From assembly GCF_046036945.1 (NCBI RefSeq), contig NZ_JBJQOQ010000008.1:1-64000 (forward strand): DNA of 64,000 nucleotides. The letters run 5' to 3'. Of this stretch, positions 60,162 to 64,000 are shown piece by piece; the stretch's first letter is position 1; each line of letters begins with the position of its first letter. The translations under genes and the position numbers were made by a program. The notes below the pieces were generated by a model that worked only from the letters and a program-made list of their open reading frames with translations, made no database searches and had not been told where the DNA came from. Origin of the DNA: Brevibacillus_C sp046036945. Lineage in GTDB: Bacteria > Bacillota > Bacilli > Brevibacillales > Brevibacillaceae.

Positions 60162-60608
60162 ATGAGTAAACGGGAAGAAAAGTTTTATTTGATCCGTGCG
60201 GACATCCTGCCCGAATCCATCGCAAAGACGATTGAAGTGAAGAAGCTTTTGGATTCAGGTGAAGCGGATACGGTAAACGAGGCGGTTGAGCGCGTCGGCC
60301 TCAGCCGCAGCGCCTTTTACAAATACAAGGATGGCATTTTTCCGTTTAACGCCTTGATGAGCGAACAGATCATGACGATTCACTTAACGTTGGATGATCG
60401 CTCAGGCGTCCTGTCCAAAGTGCTTCAATGTGTTGCAGAAAACGGGGGGAGCATTTTGACGATCAATCAGACGATCCCCCTGCAGGGAATCGCCAGTGTA
60501 TCCATGTCGGTCGACATGGCAAAGCTGAAGGTTCCCAGTACCGAGTTTTTAGAAAACTTGCATCGTTTGGACGGTGTCCGCAAAGCGGCGATCATCGGCC
60601 GCGGCTGA
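60162..60608 (+). CDS. pheB: ACT-domain protein PheB
   Basis: A 148-residue protein of the PheB family. A helical N-terminus (SKREEKFYLIRADILPESIA) is followed by a C-terminal ACT domain (from about 65, TIHLTLDDRSGVLSKVLQCV). ACT domains bind amino acids, and B. subtilis pheB lies before pheA with an unclear role. The ATG at 60162 follows TGGAGG; a longer reading from 60120 is possible. It is the first gene before hom, thrC and thrB. Confidence 0.88.
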   Translation: MSKREEKFYLIRADILPESIAKTIEVKKLLDSGEADTVNEAVERVGLSRSAFYKYKDGIFPFNALMSEQIMTIHLTLDDRSGVLSKVLQCVAENGGSILTINQTIPLQGIASVSMSVDMAKLKVPSTEFLENLHRLDGVRKAAIIGRG

Positions 60609-60633
60609 TGGGATGAGGATAGGAGGAAAAGGG

Positions 60634-61938
60634 ATGGAAAAACAAACAGTCAACGTGGGATTATTGGGTCTTGGTACGGTAGGAACCGGTGTAGTTCGCA
60701 TCATTCAAGGCCATCAGGAAGATCTGCAGAAGCAGACAGGACTCGGGATTAACATACACAAGATCCTCGTTCAGGACAAGGATAAGCCTCGCTCGATCGA
60801 TACGGTGTCAGAATGGATCACGACGGATGCAAATGAGCTTTTGTCCGATCCGCTGATCGACGTAATCGTAGAAGTAATCGGCGGCATTTCGCCCGCGAAG
60901 GAATACATTCTGCAGGCGCTCGAACACGGCAAGCACGTGGTTACCGCCAACAAGGATTTGATGGCGCTGCACGGCGCAGAAATCCTGCAAAAGGCTCAAG
61001 AGAGAGGCTGCGACGTCTTTTACGAAGCCAGCGTTGCCGGCGGAATTCCGATTCTGCGGGCATTGGTAGAGGGCTTCTCCTCTGATCGGATCACCAAAAT
61101 GATGGGGATCGTCAATGGTACGACGAACTACATTTTGACGAAGATGACCCAGGAAGGCGCTGACTACGCCGAGGTGTTGAAGGAAGCACAGGAGCTCGGC
61201 TACGCGGAAGCGGACCCTACCTCTGACGTAGAAGGGCTGGATGCCGCCCGCAAGATGGCAATCCTCTCAACCCTTGGATTCAGGGCTTCGGTCGACTTGG
61301 CGGAAGTAGACGCCAAAGGGATCAGCAGCGTGACCAAGGAAGACATCGCCTACGGAAAGAAACTGGGTTATGTCGTCAAACTGCTGGGGCTTGCCCGTCG
61401 TGACGACGATGAAATCGAAGTGAGCGTTCAGCCGACGATGATTCCCAAGGAGCATCCGTTGGCATCGGTCAACGGCGTATTCAACGCGGTCTACGTGCAC
61501 GGTGAAGCAGTAGGCGAGACGATGTTCTACGGGCCTGGTGCAGGTGAACTTCCCACTGCGACGGCGGTCGTCTCCGATCTGGTGACGGTGGTGAAAAACA
61601 AGAAGTTAGGAGTGAACGGACGCGGTATGGTAGCTCCCTACAAAGAGAAAAAACTAAAAACCGACGATAAAAAACTTTCCAAATATTTCCTGCGCCTGAT
61701 CGTTGCCGACGAACGCGGGGTGCTTGCCCAAATTACCAAAATACTGGCTGACGCGGACATCAGCCTCGAACAAGTTCTGCAGCAGCCGTACAACGGCGGA
61801 AAGCAGGCGGAGATCATCATGGTGACACATGTTGCAGCCAAGAGCTCGCTTGACCAGGTAATCGGCACGTTCAGCGACCTGTCGGTGATCAAAGAAGTAA
61901 AAAGCTGCTACCGCGTAGAGGGAGGAAGCGTAGAATGA
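60634..61938 (+). CDS. hom: Homoserine dehydrogenase
   Basis: A 434-residue enzyme that reduces aspartate-semialdehyde to homoserine, the branch to threonine and methionine. The N-terminal VGLLGLGTVGTGVVRI binds NAD(P). The catalytic segments are TANKDLMALHG and GGIPILRAL, with GIVNGTTNYILTKM, and the C-terminal ACT domain (from about 355) fits allosteric control. The ATG at 60634 follows AGGAGG. The stop overlaps thrC. Confidence 0.96.
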   Translation: MEKQTVNVGLLGLGTVGTGVVRIIQGHQEDLQKQTGLGINIHKILVQDKDKPRSIDTVSEWITTDANELLSDPLIDVIVEVIGGISPAKEYILQALEHGKHVVTANKDLMALHGAEILQKAQERGCDVFYEASVAGGIPILRALVEGFSSDRITKMMGIVNGTTNYILTKMTQEGADYAEVLKEAQELGYAEADPTSDVEGLDAARKMAILSTLGFRASVDLAEVDAKGISSVTKEDIAYGKKLGYVVKLLGLARRDDDEIEVSVQPTMIPKEHPLASVNGVFNAVYVHGEAVGETMFYGPGAGELPTATAVVSDLVTVVKNKKLGVNGRGMVAPYKEKKLKTDDKKLSKYFLRLIVADERGVLAQITKILADADISLEQVLQQPYNGGKQAEIIMVTHVAAKSSLDQVIGTFSDLSVIKEVKSCYRVEGGSVE

Positions 61939-63017
61939 GCCAGTTCAATTCCAGCGTACCACGTCAATCAGGCATCATCAGCCGTTACCGGGAGTTTTTG
62001 CCGGTAACGGACCAGACCCCGGAGCTAACCCTGCATGAAGGCAGCACTCCGTTGATCTACGCTCCCAATCTGTCCAAAGAGTGGGGCGTGCAGCTCCATT
62101 TTAAATACGAAGGTTTGAATCCGACCGGTTCTTTCAAGGACCGCGGCATGGTGATGGCGGTTGCGAAAGCGATTGAAGAGGGCAGCACGACGATCATGTG
62201 CGCTTCGACCGGCAACACCTCCGCCGCTGCCGCCGCTTATGCGGCACGTGCCGGCCTGCGCTGCATCGTGTTGATACCAAGCGGCAACATCGCTCTTGGC
62301 AAGCTTGCCCAGGCGATCGCGTACGGAGCAGAAGTCATCGCCATCGACGGCAACTTTGACGAAGCCCTGAACATCGTCAGGGAGATTACAGAGCGCGAGC
62401 CGATCACGCTGGTCAACTCGGTCAATCCGTACCGGATCGAAGGGCAGAAGACGTCCTCCTTCGAAATCTGCGATGCGCTTGGACAGGCGCCGGATATCCT
62501 GGCGATTCCGGTGGGCAACGCCGGCAACATCACCGCTTATTGGAAAGGGTTTAAGGAGTATAAAGAGGCAGGCCGCATCGAAGCGCTGCCCCGAATGTTC
62601 GGATTCCAGGCGGCTGGAGCCGCTCCACTGGTGCACGGCCAGCCGGTGCCCAATCCGGAGACGATCGCTACCGCCATCCGAATCGGCAATCCGGCCAGCA
62701 AAGAGGGCGCGCTCAGGGCACTGCGCGAGTCGGACGGGCAGATCGAGGCGGTTACCGACGAAGAGATCCTGGAAGCGTATAAGATGTTGGCCCGTTCGGA
62801 AGGCATCTTCTGTGAACCGGCATCTGCGGCTTCACTGGCCGGCATCATCAAGCTGCGCCGCGCCGGCAAATTGGCAGACAATTTGACCATCGCCTGCGTC
62901 CTTACCGGAAACGGGCTGAAGGATCCCAATATCGCGATGAAGACAGTGGCAGCTGAGCCGAGTGCGGTTCCGGCGACACGAGAAGCCGTTCTGGCTTTGA
63001 TTCAACAAAGCAGGTGA
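61935..63017 (+). CDS. thrC: Threonine synthase
   Basis: A 360-residue PLP enzyme that converts O-phosphohomoserine to threonine. The PLP lysine is in PTGSFKDRGM, the phosphate-binding loop is the PVGNAGNITAYW region, and ASTGNTSAAAAAYAARAG is the substrate loop. The start overlaps hom by ATGA. Confidence 0.96.
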   Translation: MSQFNSSVPRQSGIISRYREFLPVTDQTPELTLHEGSTPLIYAPNLSKEWGVQLHFKYEGLNPTGSFKDRGMVMAVAKAIEEGSTTIMCASTGNTSAAAAAYAARAGLRCIVLIPSGNIALGKLAQAIAYGAEVIAIDGNFDEALNIVREITEREPITLVNSVNPYRIEGQKTSSFEICDALGQAPDILAIPVGNAGNITAYWKGFKEYKEAGRIEALPRMFGFQAAGAAPLVHGQPVPNPETIATAIRIGNPASKEGALRALRESDGQIEAVTDEEILEAYKMLARSEGIFCEPASAASLAGIIKLRRAGKLADNLTIACVLTGNGLKDPNIAMKTVAAEPSAVPATREAVLALIQQSR

Positions 63018-63019
63018 AT

Positions 63020-63958
63020 ATGGTGAAGAACAAGGTGGTACGGGTCAAAGTACCGGCAAGTACGGCCAATCTGGGTCCGGGTTTTGACGCGATCGGGATG
63101 GCGTTTCAATTGTATACTACGCTGGAGATGCAGTTGGCGGAGCAGACGGAAATTCATCTGGTCGGAAATGAACTGACGGCTTTACCCGCGGACAAAAGCA
63201 ACTTATTATATATAGTAGCGGCAGACCTGTTTGAGCAAGCAGGTCTCAGCGTACCTGAACTGCATATCACTGTAAGCACAGAGGTGCCGTTGACGCGCGG
63301 ATTGGGAAGCAGTGCAGCGGCGATCGTCGCCGCATTGACGGCTGCCAACGCGCTTGCCGGTGAACCTTTCAGCCGCGAGCAGCTGTTCGCCATGGCCAGC
63401 CGCCGGGAGGGGCATCCCGACAATGTCGGCGCGTCCCTGTTTGGCGGCATCGTAGTGGCTGCGATGCCGGAGCAAGCAGACGCGGACGTGCCATATGTCC
63501 GGCTGGCTGTGCCCGAGGGGTTGGAGACGCTGGTCGTCATACCGGACTTTTGGCTCTCCACGGAAAAGGCCCGCTCGGCTCTGCCGGACAAATACGAGCG
63601 CCAGGACGCGGTCTACGCCGTCGGACACAGCAGCTTGCTGGTGGCGGCGCTGGCACAGGGCCGACTGGATTTGCTGGCGGAGGCGATGCGCGATCGCCTG
63701 CATCAGCCGTACCGGTCGGCGTTGGTCCCGGGTCTCGCGGAGATGCTCGCTGACGCTGCCAAACATGGAGCACTCGGGGCAGCGCTCAGCGGGGCTGGGC
63801 CGACGATCCTGTTTTTCTTCTCAGGGGAATCCGCTCGCGAATCGCTGCTCCGGTTTGTCGCCCGGACGATGGCCGCCAACGGCATCTCTTACCGGACCAT
63901 GGTGCTTGCACCCGATCAGTCAGGTACAGAGATAGAGGTGCTGGATCTGTCAAGATAG
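63020..63958 (+). CDS. thrB: Homoserine kinase
   Basis: A GHMP kinase of about 312 residues that phosphorylates homoserine. The N-terminal KVPASTANLGPGFDAIG and the ATP-binding PLTRGLGSSAAAIVAAL are present. The motif GAALSGAGPTILFF is near the C-terminus. Start choice among GTG 63014, ATG 63020 and GTG 63023 is open. It completes the threonine branch with hom and thrC. Confidence 0.95.
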   Translation: MVKNKVVRVKVPASTANLGPGFDAIGMAFQLYTTLEMQLAEQTEIHLVGNELTALPADKSNLLYIVAADLFEQAGLSVPELHITVSTEVPLTRGLGSSAAAIVAALTAANALAGEPFSREQLFAMASRREGHPDNVGASLFGGIVVAAMPEQADADVPYVRLAVPEGLETLVVIPDFWLSTEKARSALPDKYERQDAVYAVGHSSLLVAALAQGRLDLLAEAMRDRLHQPYRSALVPGLAEMLADAAKHGALGAALSGAGPTILFFFSGESARESLLRFVARTMAANGISYRTMVLAPDQSGTEIEVLDLSR

Positions 63959-63977
63959 CACCGGTTAGGAGAGAACC

Positions 63978-64000
63978 ATGGCTAAGCAGATAGCAATATT
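63978..64000 (+). CDS. Start of a further CDS, cut by the window end
   Basis: An ATG at 63978 preceded by AGGAGA begins a reading frame MAKQIAI that continues past the end. In B. subtilis pheA (prephenate dehydratase) follows pheB, so pheA is the contextual guess, but seven residues cannot show it. Confidence 0.5.

Noticed and set aside
1..64000. CRISPR arrays, insertion sequences, prophage or tRNA clusters
   Set aside because: I found no regularly spaced direct repeats, no transposase or integrase frame and no tRNA cloverleaf.

Overview
The window is a stretch of chromosome from an endospore-forming, low-GC-branch Gram-positive bacterium (Bacilli). It is most likely a Brevibacillus- or Paenibacillaceae-type organism. 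The gene order follows the Bacillus subtilis hemAXCDBL / spoVID-ysxE / valS-folC / comC-spoIIB-maf-radC / mreBCD-minCD / spoIVFAB / rplU-ysxB-rpmA / spo0B-obg-pheB region almost exactly. Several blocks that B. subtilis lacks at this position are inserted: an RNase E/G gene, a LIV-type transporter operon, a glycan cluster, a partner-switching module and hom-thrCB. Strong AGGAGG-type ribosome binding sites with frequent GTG and TTG starts also fit this group.

Layout: 0.2-1.2 kb, EamA-type exporter (minus strand). 1.4-10.2 kb, tetrapyrrole operon hemA-hemX-precorrin-2 dehydrogenase-hemC-cobA/hemD fusion-hemB-siroheme decarboxylase (AhbA/AhbB fusion)-hemL. Together these make uroporphyrinogen III and siroheme and then carry siroheme toward the decarboxylated intermediates of heme or heme d1. 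10.2-16.1 kb, a minus-strand operon of two small beta-barrel-like proteins, two tandem-domain GT2 glycosyltransferases, a nucleotide-sugar dehydrogenase and an epimerase, probably a spore-surface glycan locus. 16.4-19.8 kb, spoVID and two CotS/YsxE-family coat genes. 20-25 kb, a YitT-family protein and a three-gene partner switch (PP2C phosphatase, HATPase anti-sigma-like protein, STAS antagonist).

25-33 kb, T-box-controlled valS, folC, murC, a prepilin peptidase and spoIIB. 33-43 kb, DUF4321 gene, maf, radC, mreBCD, a class B PBP, minCD and rodA: the cell elongation and division-site machinery, followed by a cold-shock gene with a structured leader. 43-45 kb, spoIVFAB, the pro-sigma-K processing protease and its regulator. 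45-52 kb, a LIV-type ABC importer operon with an embedded acyl-CoA synthetase. 52-56 kb, a membrane protein, RNase G and a chemoreceptor. 56-59.5 kb, L21 leader, rplU, prp, rpmA, spo0B and obg. 59.6-60.1 kb, a SAM-I riboswitch and terminator with no adjacent same-strand gene and a short antisense ORF. 60.1-64 kb, pheB, hom, thrC, thrB and the first bases of another gene.

No tRNA, rRNA, CRISPR array, insertion sequence or prophage was recognised. The most unusual items are the siroheme decarboxylase fusion inside the hem operon, the four-module GT2 glycan cluster inserted between hemL and spoVID, the orphan SAM riboswitch, the promoter-terminator leader before the cold-shock gene, and the partner switch with no sigma factor beside it.
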